Position numbers and translations under genes: made by a program. 46,325 nt of DNA from the NCBI RefSeq assembly GCF_012911845.1, contig NZ_JAAXCU010000035.1, forward strand, positions 1 to 46,325. Direction: 5' to 3'. The notes beneath the pieces were generated by a model that was not told the origin of the DNA, made no database searches, and saw nothing but the letters and a program-made list of their open reading frames with translations. Position 1 is the first letter of the stretch. The number at the start of each line of letters is the position of its first letter. Origin of the DNA: Bacillus sp. RO2. Its GTDB lineage: Bacteria > Bacillota > Bacilli > Bacillales > Bacillaceae_I. This document shows, one piece after another, positions 1-7,702 of this stretch.

Positions 1-31
1 AGAGGATCAATTCGGTTTTAATTGATCCTCT
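1..31. repeat. 12-bp perfect inverted repeat at the left edge
   Basis: AGAGGATCAATT at 1-12 pairs perfectly with 20-31 around a 7-nt loop. There is no T-run on the right side, and the left side is outside the window. It may be a terminator of a gene beyond the left edge, read leftward, or a free-standing palindrome. Confidence 0.6.
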
Positions 32-307
32 AAGTAGAGGCGTGCAAGCGAAGTGAATACGTAGCGCGGAAGAAAAAAATACGCCAATCCTATACGTATT
101 GATGTCTATTTTATTGACAGAACTCCAATTATGACCGAACACATCGTTATGCCATCCTCTTTTTGTCCAAAGAAAGTATCAAAGTGTCCGAACCATATAT
201 TCACGTCTAAAAAGCACCTAAAAAGAGGCTACTTTTATAAAAATTACAGGATTTTCTCTCATTCGTTTCCTACGCTTTTTCCATTGGTCCTCTCAAAGAC
301 CACTCAC
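32..307. other. Stretch with no supported gene
   Basis: Both strands were read. The open frames here are short, lack a ribosome binding site and have low-complexity composition. I see no RNA gene or repeat. Confidence 0.5.
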
Positions 308-339
308 AAAAAAGAGGCACCTACACTATCAGGCACCTC
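308..339 (-). terminator. Intrinsic terminator of the leftmost small gene
   Basis: On the minus strand, a 9-bp stem (GAGGTGCCT with AGGTGCCTC, two G-U pairs) is followed by six T. The stem overlaps the stop codon of the upstream 84-aa gene. Confidence 0.65.
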
Positions 340-583
340 CCACTCCAGTATCCGCTCTTTTCCTTTTCCGATAGAATGCTTCTCTCCCCATATAACTGTT
401 AAAAAGCAGTTCCATTTTCTCCAAATCTTCCTCTAACACCACTGGGTCTCGTTCATCCCAATAAACATAAGAGACAAAATAATACTTCCGGATAGGAGAA
501 AAAAGCACCTTGGAATGCGGAAACTTATCAAAGAAACCTTGTATCTGCCCTTTTTTCATATAGGAAATATTCACCAGTTCCAT
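329..583 (-). CDS. Small hypothetical protein, 84 aa
   Basis: I do not recognise the family. The protein is soluble and rich in aromatic and charged residues. It has a central strand-like stretch (KYYFVSYVYW) and a basic C-terminus (YRKRKR), with no signal peptide or membrane helix. The chosen ATG lies 7-8 nt behind AGGTG. A GTG and an ATG just upstream in frame are too close to or overlap this ribosome site. The gene is alone on its strand, ends inside its own terminator hairpin and is separated from the ABC operon by about 145 bp. It is probably a real conserved small gene because start, ribosome site and terminator agree. Confidence 0.55.
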   Translation of the reverse strand: MELVNISYMKKGQIQGFFDKFPHSKVLFSPIRKYYFVSYVYWDERDPVVLEEDLEKMELLFNSYMGREAFYRKRKRADTGVGGA

Positions 584-729
584 CAACATCACCTACTTGT
601 TTAAAGGATAGTCGAATTCGAATTAAAGGCAAAGGGCTTATAGTTGTAATACCACAATTACACGTTAAATACACCATTTTAACTGTTAGCTAAACTATGT
701 CAACTAGTTCCGTCCCACAAGCTAAAAAG

Positions 730-1695
730 TTAAGCTGCAATATCACGTTTCACAAATGTCCAGAAGCTTACTACATGCAACAACACAAAATAGATTAAAA
801 ACATGACAGCAGAAAAGCCAAAACTAACTCCTGGTACAATTTGCACGCCTTCAAGCAATGCTTCAAAGTGAATGTTTGCAAACGGAGAATATTTGGCCCA
901 TTCAAACTTCATGGCAATAAGCGTTGTAATCTGGGTTCCTGTAAATAAGAGAAATAACGAAATTCCGATTGCAAGCGAGTTATTTCGGAAAACACTCGAT
1001 ATCATGAATGCAATAGTAGCAAACATAATTACTCCCAAGCTGCTCAACGCCAGTTTCAATAGTAAATACAAGAATGGATGAACTTCAAGCACTTCACCAC
1101 CAACATACAATAGGGAAGGCGTGCTATCAAAACCAAAAGCAATGGCACCTGTCACAAAAGTACTCACAAAAAGGATTGTATAAAAAATGACCATAAACAC
1201 AAGTACACTGATGTATTTTGCCAACAATATCTTACTTCTGCTAATCGGTCTGATCATTAAGAGTTTAATGGTCCCCCAAGTAAACTCACTAGCTATCATA
1301 CCAGCTGCAATGATGACAACGAATAGCGTTACTAGACTTGTTAACCCAAGATTTTCATTCATATAAGTCCAAACTGTATTTCCAGTTGCTGGTTCCCTAT
1401 CATTTTCCAAACGGTGCTCATTGATTGCTAACTGTCGCTCTAGCGTGGATCTATCCCCTTCATCTGACTCTTTAATCGTCATTTCAAGGTACTGATTTTC
1501 CTGCTCCAAAGATTCCTGCCAGCTAAGCTCTTGCCCATTAGTACCACCTTCACTTCTCGCATCATCAAGCATCGACCCCATCATGATGGTAAAAATGACT
1601 CCAACGGCTGATAATAGCACCAATATCGCACTCATCACGTAAAAGCTTGGCCTTCTAAACCACTTAATCAACTCATTTTGAATTAGATTTTTCAT
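730..1695 (-). CDS. yhcI: ABC-2 type transporter permease, YhcI-like
   Basis: A 321-aa integral membrane protein and last gene of the yhc-like operon. It starts with a short cytoplasmic N-terminus (LIQNELIKWFRRPSFY), typical of ABC-2 permeases. Then come a first helix (about 18-40), a long charged extracytoplasmic loop (about 42-105), and five further hydrophobic segments from about residue 115. The motif SEFTWGTIKLLMIRPISR is the conserved cytoplasmic loop of this family. It lies 2 bp behind the ATPase gene and almost certainly pairs with it. By family, such pairs export lipids, peptides or antibiotics; the substrate here is unknown. Gene order matches B. subtilis yhcE-yhcI. Confidence 0.8.
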   Translation of the reverse strand: MKNLIQNELIKWFRRPSFYVMSAILVLLSAVGVIFTIMMGSMLDDARSEGGTNGQELSWQESLEQENQYLEMTIKESDEGDRSTLERQLAINEHRLENDREPATGNTVWTYMNENLGLTSLVTLFVVIIAAGMIASEFTWGTIKLLMIRPISRSKILLAKYISVLVFMVIFYTILFVSTFVTGAIAFGFDSTPSLLYVGGEVLEVHPFLYLLLKLALSSLGVIMFATIAFMISSVFRNNSLAIGISLFLLFTGTQITTLIAMKFEWAKYSPFANIHFEALLEGVQIVPGVSFGFSAVMFLIYFVLLHVVSFWTFVKRDIAA

Positions 1696-1697
1696 TG

Positions 1698-2615
1698 TTA
1701 GACACCTCGCTCTTGTGACGTTTTTTCTAAAAACTTATCTTCGAGTGTTTTTGTAACTTCTTTCACTTCAAAAACAGCAATCTCTTTTTCTACTAAGCTT
1801 TTAATAAATACTGGGACAGTTGTACGATCCATTTCCACCTGTAGTCTGCCCTCTGTAAGATTATGAGGCATTTCCATTTCACGCATTAATGACATCGCCT
1901 CTTCCACCGGCTCACAGTCCAGTTGAAATAGCGTCTTGCCTCCATCGTTAATAAAGTCCCTGATACTTTGAATATCAATTAGCTCACCCTTTTGAATAAT
2001 GCCGACCCTATCACACATCAATTCCATTTCAGATAAAAGATGGCTTGAAACAACAATCGCCATTCCTTCTTCCCTTGCTAGACTTCGCAAATAATCCCTT
2101 ATCTCCCGTATACCTGCTGGATCCAGTCCGTTCGTTGGCTCATCAAGAATTAACACTTTTGGTTTATGTAATAGTGCCTGCGCTATTCCTAAGCGCTGTC
2201 TCATTCCCAGAGAATAAGTCTTTACCTTTTCCCGGATCCTTCCGGTTAAGCCGACCAGTTCTATCACCTCATCCAGTCGTTCCGATGTTATGCCTGGCAT
2301 CATCCGAGCATATTGTTTCAAATTCTGATATCCCGTAAGAAACTTATACATTTCCGGATTTTCTACGATAGCGCCAACTTGGCGGACGGCCTTCTCATAC
2401 TCAGTTTTGATGCTTGCTCCATCGATATGAATATCACCTGAAGTAATACTCATCAGTCCTACCATCATTCGGATGGTTGTCGTTTTTCCAGCACCGTTTG
2501 GTCCAAGAAAACCAAACACTTCTCCTTTATATACCTCGAATGAAACATCCTTGATGATCTCTTTGCTTCCGATGTCCTTGCAAACATTTGTCAGCTTTAC
2601 TGCAGCATCATTCAT
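1698..2615 (-). CDS. yhcH: ABC transporter ATPase, YhcH-like (BcrA type)
   Basis: A 305-aa ATPase with Walker A (GPNGAGKT, about 38-45), the signature SLGMRQRLG, Walker B (VLILDEPTNGLDP) and the switch histidine in SSHLLSEME. The roughly 85-residue C-terminal extension beyond the nucleotide-binding core is typical of the BcrA/drug-export class. The ATG at 2615 is chosen because AAAGGAG sits 8 nt upstream; an ATG two codons earlier is only 2 nt from it. It should energise the YhcI-like permease encoded immediately downstream. The substrate is unknown. Confidence 0.85.
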   Translation of the reverse strand: MNDAAVKLTNVCKDIGSKEIIKDVSFEVYKGEVFGFLGPNGAGKTTTIRMMVGLMSITSGDIHIDGASIKTEYEKAVRQVGAIVENPEMYKFLTGYQNLKQYARMMPGITSERLDEVIELVGLTGRIREKVKTYSLGMRQRLGIAQALLHKPKVLILDEPTNGLDPAGIREIRDYLRSLAREEGMAIVVSSHLLSEMELMCDRVGIIQKGELIDIQSIRDFINDGGKTLFQLDCEPVEEAMSLMREMEMPHNLTEGRLQVEMDRTTVPVFIKSLVEKEIAVFEVKEVTKTLEDKFLEKTSQERGV

Positions 2616-2629
2616 GATCATAGCTCCTT

Positions 2630-3403
2630 TTAAACTTCTATTTTCTTCACATTCCTGACGGTAAGAAAAAACAATATCATACTGATAAGTGTGAATACCG
2701 CTACCAAACCAAGGGAAAAATCGGACATTGTCACTCCCATCGATATTTCCTGATAACCATCTTCAGATTCTAATACTTTCGTACCAATTGATACAGCTGG
2801 AAAGCTGCCAACTTCGTTGAGGCCTTCAAACCAAATACTTCTTCTGAACCCCTCATGTACTTGAAAGGCAACATACGCTATTACCCCTCCTATGATTGCA
2901 CGTATAAATTCACCAGGCTTTCCTCTTGCTGCTGCAAAACGCGACCAAAAATAGACTGCCCATACACAAAGGTACAAACCAAAGCCCAATATAGACCAAA
3001 TCAGCGCTAAACCCTCAATAAACATTTTTCCTTGAAGAAAAGGCTGCCCACTTATAAAGGTTGAAATTGCATAAAAAACAATTGCAATAGAAATAGATAT
3101 TAGACAATGGACCAATGAAATAACTAATTTACTAGAGATAAGAGAACGTACAGGGTTTGGATTATGAAGCCAAATTTTTAATCTTTGTTCTTTTACAAGG
3201 TTCATCACCATGTCAGTGCCCATATAAAAGATATGGATGCTCACTATAGTCAGACTTACCGCAATGGCAACACTTGGTTGGTTTAAGCTAAATGAAGCTC
3301 CTATCCCAACTAGCCAGAAGATCAAGATAAATAAATAATTCTGCCATAGTCCTTTGAGCGATACCTTCCATTCTTTTGACATTAACCCTAAATAATAGCT
3401 CAT
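2630..3403 (-). CDS. YhcE-like membrane protein, copy 1
   Basis: A 257-aa protein with about six hydrophobic segments. It is related to the protein encoded by the first gene of the same operon (4478-5257). Both start with a KEW motif, and both contain the loop WLHNP followed by an SKL before a long helix. It lies between the two ATPase genes. I infer that it is the membrane partner of the upstream ATPase (3415-4107), which otherwise has no permease. The YhcE family has no established function. Alternative: an independent ABC-2 type permease. Confidence 0.65.
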   Translation of the reverse strand: MSYYLGLMSKEWKVSLKGLWQNYLFILIFWLVGIGASFSLNQPSVAIAVSLTIVSIHIFYMGTDMVMNLVKEQRLKIWLHNPNPVRSLISSKLVISLVHCLISISIAIVFYAISTFISGQPFLQGKMFIEGLALIWSILGFGLYLCVWAVYFWSRFAAARGKPGEFIRAIIGGVIAYVAFQVHEGFRRSIWFEGLNEVGSFPAVSIGTKVLESEDGYQEISMGVTMSDFSLGLVAVFTLISMILFFLTVRNVKKIEV

Positions 3404-3414
3404 ATCTTCACCCC

Positions 3415-4107
3415 CTATTCCTGTAAATTTGCAATCATCCAGTCTTTAACCGACACTCCATCCGATTCCCTAATCTGTTCTACGTTGTGATGAGCAATAA
3501 AGTTTCCATTTTTTATTAACACCACTTCATCTAGCAATGATTCTATTTCATCTATTTCGTGCGTGGCAATGATAATCGTCTGTTTACCGAAATTCAAAAA
3601 AGTCAGAAGTCCCTTTACAATTGAATCTCTCACCATGGGGTCCAATCCTGAAAACGGCTCATCCAACAGAATGTAATCCGCTTGCCTAGATAGGGCCAGC
3701 ACAAGCTTTAACCTTCCTCTATTACCCTTGGACAATGCTTTTATCTTTTTGGTTGGCTCAAGTTTCATAAACATCAAAAGCTCTTTCGCTTTCTTCTTGT
3801 CGAAATCTCCGAATTGGGATGCATAGAATTTGACCATGTCCTCTACCGACAAGGCATCATAAAATACGTCAAGTTCTGTCATATAGGCTACCTTTCTGGC
3901 AATCTGGCGGTTTGCTATTTCTCCATCCACTGTCACCTTACCTTTATCTGGTCTAACTAACCCGGCTATCATCTTGAGACTGGTAGATTTTCCGCTACCG
4001 TTTGGACCAAGCAGTCCAATAATTTTTCCTTTTTCAAATGACAGATCCCCATCCTTCACCGCAATATCTGTGCCGTATTTTTTACTAACCTGTTCGAATC
4101 TAATCAT
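3415..4107 (-). CDS. yhcG: ABC transporter ATPase, YhcG/YtrB-like
   Basis: A compact 230-aa ATPase. Walker A is GPNGSGKS, Walker B YILLDEPFSGLDP, and the switch is ATHEIDEIE. The signature is degenerate (LSKGNRGRL instead of LSGGQ), as is common in the YtrB-type ATPases tied to YtrA repressors. Its ATG overlaps the stop codon of the GntR gene by 4 bp, so translation is coupled. Likely partners are the YhcE-like membrane proteins on either side. Confidence 0.8.
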   Translation of the reverse strand: MIRFEQVSKKYGTDIAVKDGDLSFEKGKIIGLLGPNGSGKSTSLKMIAGLVRPDKGKVTVDGEIANRQIARKVAYMTELDVFYDALSVEDMVKFYASQFGDFDKKKAKELLMFMKLEPTKKIKALSKGNRGRLKLVLALSRQADYILLDEPFSGLDPMVRDSIVKGLLTFLNFGKQTIIIATHEIDEIESLLDEVVLIKNGNFIAHHNVEQIRESDGVSVKDWMIANLQE

Positions 4108-4481
4108 TTCTGATTTTCCCCCTTCTCCAAGAATCTTTCCACACTTTCAACCATCTCCCTTTTTGATGCACCTATTTCTCTCATGCTCTGGACAAAGCTT
4201 TCTACGACTTTTGTTTCCATGTCTTTTTTCAATCGCATGAGCATCCCCTCATTTTCTGTTACGAATGTCCCTTGACCTCTTTTGGTTTCCACGATTTCCA
4301 TCCTCTCCATTTCACTGTATGTTCTTTGAATGGTATTCGGATTCACACCTGACTGAATTGCCATTTCCCGAACGGAAGGAAGCTTATCTCCAGGCTTTAA
4401 CACACCTCGGACGATTTCTTTACTTATACGATCAATGATCTGCAGATATATTGGTTTATCAGCATCGTATTTTACCGTCAT
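4104..4481 (-). CDS. yhcF: GntR-family repressor, YtrA subfamily (YhcF-like)
   Basis: A 125-aa protein. Residues about 8-75 form the GntR winged helix-turn-helix (PGDKLPSVREMA, then NPNTIQRTYSEME and the wing GQGTFVTE). The C-terminal part is only about 45 residues, with no FCD or UTRA ligand domain, which defines the YtrA subfamily that regulates adjacent ABC transporter operons. Start and stop each overlap a neighbour by 4 bp. The palindrome at 5278-5303 over the operon promoter is its likely operator, giving autorepression. In relatives such repressors respond to cell-envelope stress; the signal here is unknown. Confidence 0.85.
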   Translation of the reverse strand: MTVKYDADKPIYLQIIDRISKEIVRGVLKPGDKLPSVREMAIQSGVNPNTIQRTYSEMERMEIVETKRGQGTFVTENEGMLMRLKKDMETKVVESFVQSMREIGASKREMVESVERFLEKGENQK

Positions 4482-5257
4482 TTTACCTCCACCGCCTTAT
4501 TTAACAACAAACTTGATATGAAAAAGAGAACCGTTATCTTTATAGATGAAATTAACAAGCCTGCCAATGAAATCTTTTCACTACCAGATTTAACCCCGAG
4601 GCCATCTTCTTCTATATAGACATTCATAAATTTTGTCAGTTCAATTGGAACAGGTAGAACTGATTGCAGTCCTGCCAACAACTGATTTTCTAGAAATAGG
4701 ATCAAAATGATGCTAGCAATAATAAATAAAGTGAAAAGGACCTTTTTAAACTTGGCTACAAAAACGAACTTCCCCATCGAATGGTAAACTGTCCAATAAA
4801 ACGTGTAAAAAATGGCGAGTTCCAATCCGCTGAATGTTAATTGTATACACATTTGAAATAAAGATCCTGCAGTTAAGAAGTTCTCACTCGGACTGTCTAA
4901 AATAATCACCGTTAACCCTAATAATATGCAAGCCAGAAATAGGCTGATGAATTGGAGCAAAATCCCTGTCAGAAGTTTACTGCCTAAGATCATAGATGTA
5001 GAACGTGGATTATGTAGCCACATTTGCGACTTTTCCTCCAAGCTCAGTCCTGAACCTACTATCATGGTGATATATATTACATGAATACCGACAATCATGG
5101 ATGTCGCAATATACAAAAGTTCAGGGTTCTTGGTGATCACACTCCCCCCCAATACAACAGCCCAAATAAAGAGCTTGAAACATAAAAGAAGTATGAAAGT
5201 GTTTTTAGATAGCAGCCATTCTTTTCTCATCAATCCTTTAAATGCATTTGTTTCCAT
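4478..5257 (-). CDS. yhcE: YhcE-like membrane protein, copy 2 (first gene of operon)
   Basis: A 259-aa protein with six or so hydrophobic segments, starting METNAFKGLMRKEW. It is a paralogue of 2630-3403 (shared KEW start, WLHNP loop and SKL). The ATG follows GGGGAG with 5-nt spacing. It is the first gene after the operon promoter at 5293-5322 and overlaps the repressor gene by 4 bp. The position matches yhcE of B. subtilis. Function is not established; a permease role for the YhcG-like ATPase is inferred from context. Confidence 0.65.
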   Translation of the reverse strand: METNAFKGLMRKEWLLSKNTFILLLCFKLFIWAVVLGGSVITKNPELLYIATSMIVGIHVIYITMIVGSGLSLEEKSQMWLHNPRSTSMILGSKLLTGILLQFISLFLACILLGLTVIILDSPSENFLTAGSLFQMCIQLTFSGLELAIFYTFYWTVYHSMGKFVFVAKFKKVLFTLFIIASIILILFLENQLLAGLQSVLPVPIELTKFMNVYIEEDGLGVKSGSEKISLAGLLISSIKITVLFFISSLLLNKAVEVK

Positions 5258-5277
5258 TAAAACTCCCCTTTTTGTTT

Positions 5278-5322
5278 TAGTGTTCTAGTTAGATAGTACA
5301 CTAAGACAAACTGGAGCGTCAA
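5278..5322 (-). promoter_or_regulatory. Promoter of the yhc-like operon with YtrA-type operator
   Basis: Minus strand: the -35 is TTGACG (5317-5322), 18 bp from the -10 TACTAT (5293-5298). An inverted repeat TAGTGTACTA/TAGTGTTCTA (9 of 10 positions, at 5294-5303 and 5278-5287) covers the -10 and the start point. Its position blocks polymerase, as expected for the GntR repressor encoded second in the operon. Confidence 0.75.
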
Positions 5323-5482
5323 TCCTTTAATTCAATTTTTTTACAATAAGTATCTTGCCGAAATTCATGTTAAACATTTCAATCATTATACCGATAAAAT
5401 AAATACCTCTTTTATATAAGTGTGGTAAAATGACACTGGTGTACATATATTTAGTTTTTTTTACAAAATTCTACTTAATTAC

Positions 5483-5511
5483 TTATTATTTGTTAGAATA
5501 TTTTGTATAAT
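5483..5511 (+). promoter_or_regulatory. Probable promoter of the 51-aa membrane peptide gene
   Basis: A perfect -10 TATAAT at 5506-5511 lies about 38 bp before the start codon. The -35 candidate TTATTA (5483-5488, 17-bp spacing) is weak. Confidence 0.4.
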
Positions 5512-5549
5512 ATACTTACAAATTTCTTCATGTGTGTAGGAGTGAAGTG

Positions 5550-5705
5550 ATGGATACGAGAGCTAGAAGAATTGTACGTAATAATAAAAAAAGCCAATTC
5601 CATTATTTAATTGTATTAAAAGATTTTATCGGTTCTTTTATACTTCATGCTATTTCACTGGTCATTGTGGCTGCTTTCCTGATTTGGGTATTAGATCAGG
5701 TGTAA
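5550..5705 (+). CDS. Single-pass membrane peptide, 51 aa
   Basis: Small gene with ATG 5 nt after AGGAGTG, a perfect -10 upstream and a strong terminator directly after the stop. The product starts with a basic segment (MDTRARRIVRNNKK), followed by one hydrophobic helix (about residues 26-48) and a short tail (DQV). This predicts an N-in membrane peptide. I do not recognise the family. It could be a small membrane regulator or a toxin-like peptide, but nothing in the neighbourhood favours either. Confidence 0.6.
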   Translation: MDTRARRIVRNNKKSQFHYLIVLKDFIGSFILHAISLVIVAAFLIWVLDQV

Positions 5706-5714
5706 AAACAAAAT

Positions 5715-5751
5715 AAAAAACGAGAAGGAATCAAAATCCTTCTCGTTTTTT
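5715..5751. terminator. Bidirectional intrinsic terminator
   Basis: A 15-bp stem (CGAGAAGGA core flanked by A-run and T-run) with a 7-nt loop. It serves the 51-aa gene rightward and the convergent zinc-ribbon gene leftward, overlapping the end of the latter. Confidence 0.85.
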
Positions 5752-6094
5752 ATTTTGCTTTTTTCTCTTCCTTTTCCTCCATTGGCTGTTGTAGCGATTT
5801 TCTATATCGCACTTTGGTTGCTGCATAAAACACACCTGCTGATCCAAAAACCAATACAATTAGCACTTGACTCCACCTTGTATGTAAGACTCCCATCATC
5901 GCACTTAACATATAGGCAATGAGAATTGGGATTAGGACTGTATAAAGAGATAGGATGAAACGGAATTTTTCATCTACTTCATAAACGGTACCGCAACTCT
6001 CACATTTAATAGGTCGATAGCCAAAAAACACTGAGGTTAACTTGGTTTTATATTTTATTTCTTCTTGACAGGTAGGACATTGATGAAATGACAT
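5750..6094 (-). CDS. Zinc-ribbon membrane protein, CXXC-20-CXXC family
   Basis: A 114-aa protein. C7-x2-C10 and C31-x2-C34, separated by 20 residues, form a zinc ribbon. Two membrane helices follow (about 47-68 and 75-93), with a highly charged C-terminal tail. This is the layout of the small Firmicute family named for its CXXC-20-CXXC pattern. The role is not established; such proteins are membrane-anchored with the metal site in the cytoplasm. The gene is monocistronic and convergent with the 51-aa gene through a shared terminator. Confidence 0.7.
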   Translation of the reverse strand: MSFHQCPTCQEEIKYKTKLTSVFFGYRPIKCESCGTVYEVDEKFRFILSLYTVLIPILIAYMLSAMMGVLHTRWSQVLIVLVFGSAGVFYAATKVRYRKSLQQPMEEKEEKKAK

Positions 6095-6169
6095 GTACTC
6101 GACCCCTTTTAAGTAATTCTTCTTCCATTCATCATATCAAAAGCCATGCTGAAGGAGTAGTTGAAATAC

Positions 6170-6204
6170 AAAAAAGATCCAGTACACTACCTAGGGTACT
6201 GGAT
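6170..6204 (-). terminator. Intrinsic terminator of the oxidase-like gene
   Basis: Minus strand: ATCCAGTAC pairs with GTACTGGAT, followed by a run of six T. It lies 12 bp after the stop codon. Confidence 0.8.
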
Positions 6205-6215
6205 AGAACAATAAA

Positions 6216-6596
6216 TTATTCATTTTCAGTAGCTTGTTTAACGTTCTTGAATACATTTATCACAAATAGCAACACACCTAGGGTTGTTAAATTCGCCCCG
6301 ATAATGGTCAAAATCAATAAAGTATCATTACCATGCACCACAAAAGCCAAGCCTACCATCATCATCAGCAAGCCTATATTGTGTAACCAAAAATGCCATG
6401 TAGCAAGCCTCGTTTTTCCCGCTGCAGGAAATAAAATATAAATGATACCAGCAAGTGTCAAAGCGGTCCAACCAAGAAGATTAATATGAACGTGTACAGG
6501 TGTCAAATTGTATGCATGTGCCGTTGACATATAATAACCAATCCCCACACCTATCAAAAAATAAATAACAGAAATCTTAATCAATCTAACTCCCAT
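6216..6596 (-). CDS. Small haem-copper-oxidase subunit I-like membrane protein
   Basis: A 126-aa protein with four hydrophobic helices. The segment PVHVHINLLGW resembles the histidine-bearing helix of subunit I of cbb3-type and nitric oxide reductase proteins, and further histidines occur in WHFWLHN. Such stand-alone four-helix proteins are usually labelled cytochrome c oxidase-like in Bacillus. Whether it binds haem is not known. The ATG at 6596 is taken because GGAGG lies 7 nt upstream; a TTG two codons earlier is too close to it. It is monocistronic. Confidence 0.6.
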   Translation of the reverse strand: MGVRLIKISVIYFLIGVGIGYYMSTAHAYNLTPVHVHINLLGWTALTLAGIIYILFPAAGKTRLATWHFWLHNIGLLMMMVGLAFVVHGNDTLLILTIIGANLTTLGVLLFVINVFKNVKQATENE

Positions 6597-6684
6597 CGCC
6601 AACCCTCCAGTTCTAAACGTTCACGCATTACTATCGTACGTACAGTCATGAGTCTATAGAACTGGTTAATTCCAAATATTACAA

Positions 6685-7647
6685 TTATTGATTGTTGTTT
6701 GGATTAGTAGAAGACATGATTCTAACAAAATTTTCAGCGAAATCATCTGTATTTACTTCTAATGCAACGGTCACTTTATTTCCTTTTTCATCTGGTTTTG
6801 GGCGAAAGTCTGCTATACTAACTCCTCTAAGGTTTCCTTCATTTAACCCCACTGTAACTACTTTCTCGACATATTTGAAAGCTTGCGGCGTTGTTACAGC
6901 AAACAATGTCATCACATCATGCAAAGGGCTTCCATCTATACCCGGAACAAGCTTCTGGTAAGCTTTAAAATAATAATCAAATATGTCTTTTATTAGGTTT
7001 TGATACGGATTGTTTTGTTGTTTGCTAATCTCATTAATCATTGTAGGAGTGATAATTGCATCTTTTGTGACATTCAACGGGTAAAGCACACCATTTTTTA
7101 CTTTTTCCATCACAATACCAGCTGCAATCGGATCGCCATAGAAATTTGCTTCTGCTCCAGCTGTTACATTTCCTGGTATAAGGAAGGCACCTCCCATTAA
7201 ATAATACCCCTTAACTGAATTCATCGTATCTGCACCTGCTAGATTAAAGGAAATGGCAAGGGAAGTTGACCTCCCAACATCTACAATGATTAATTCCTCT
7301 CCATATTCCTCAATCAATTGAAAGATCGCATCAAAATTCAGCAACTCTCCCTTAATTGTGGCTGGCGGGTTAATAGGCCCTAATCCATCTTCTCCATGTA
7401 TCTCTGGATAATAGGATGCAAACTCACCAGATAGCGGTGTCTTTGCTCCACCAATTAACACAATATCCTTTCTGCCTCCTAGTTCCAGAAGATATGCCAC
7501 ATTTTGAGTGGCTTGCTCTTGATCGACATTGCCATAGCTTGTCACAACACCAACCAGTTCAATTTCCGGATTAAGTAGTGCATAAATGATGGCTAGCGAA
7601 TCATCAATTCCCGGATCACAGTATAAAAGAACCTTCTGAGGCATCAT
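6685..7647 (-). CDS. Inosine-uridine-preferring nucleoside hydrolase family
   Basis: A 320-aa protein of normal family length. The N-terminal CDPGIDDSLAI is the Asp-rich calcium/ribose-binding motif (usually DTDPGIDDA; here Cys replaces the first Asp). HDVMTLFAV near residue 245 is the second conserved site. The reaction is hydrolysis of the N-glycosidic bond of ribonucleosides to base plus ribose, for salvage; base preference cannot be read off. A second ATG (7644) fits the GGGGG ribosome site as well or better. It follows the germination operon by 55 bp without a visible terminator, so it may be co-transcribed, which would suit release of nucleoside during germination (inference). Confidence 0.8.
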   Translation of the reverse strand: MMPQKVLLYCDPGIDDSLAIIYALLNPEIELVGVVTSYGNVDQEQATQNVAYLLELGGRKDIVLIGGAKTPLSGEFASYYPEIHGEDGLGPINPPATIKGELLNFDAIFQLIEEYGEELIIVDVGRSTSLAISFNLAGADTMNSVKGYYLMGGAFLIPGNVTAGAEANFYGDPIAAGIVMEKVKNGVLYPLNVTKDAIITPTMINEISKQQNNPYQNLIKDIFDYYFKAYQKLVPGIDGSPLHDVMTLFAVTTPQAFKYVEKVVTVGLNEGNLRGVSIADFRPKPDEKGNKVTVALEVNTDDFAENFVRIMSSTNPNNNQ

Positions 7648-7702
7648 TCTCCCCCTCTATTGGTTGTTATCCAATTATATTCACCGGGATCGTGAAATTG
7701 AC

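Noticed and set aside
131-436. 101-codon plus-strand frame near the left edge
   Set aside because: No ribosome site, low-complexity composition, and it overlaps the better supported 84-aa gene and its terminator.
6607-6665. CCAGTTCT and AGAACTGG inverted repeat upstream of the oxidase-like gene
   Set aside because: Arms are only 8 bp and 43 bp apart, with no other feature to support an operator or a stem.
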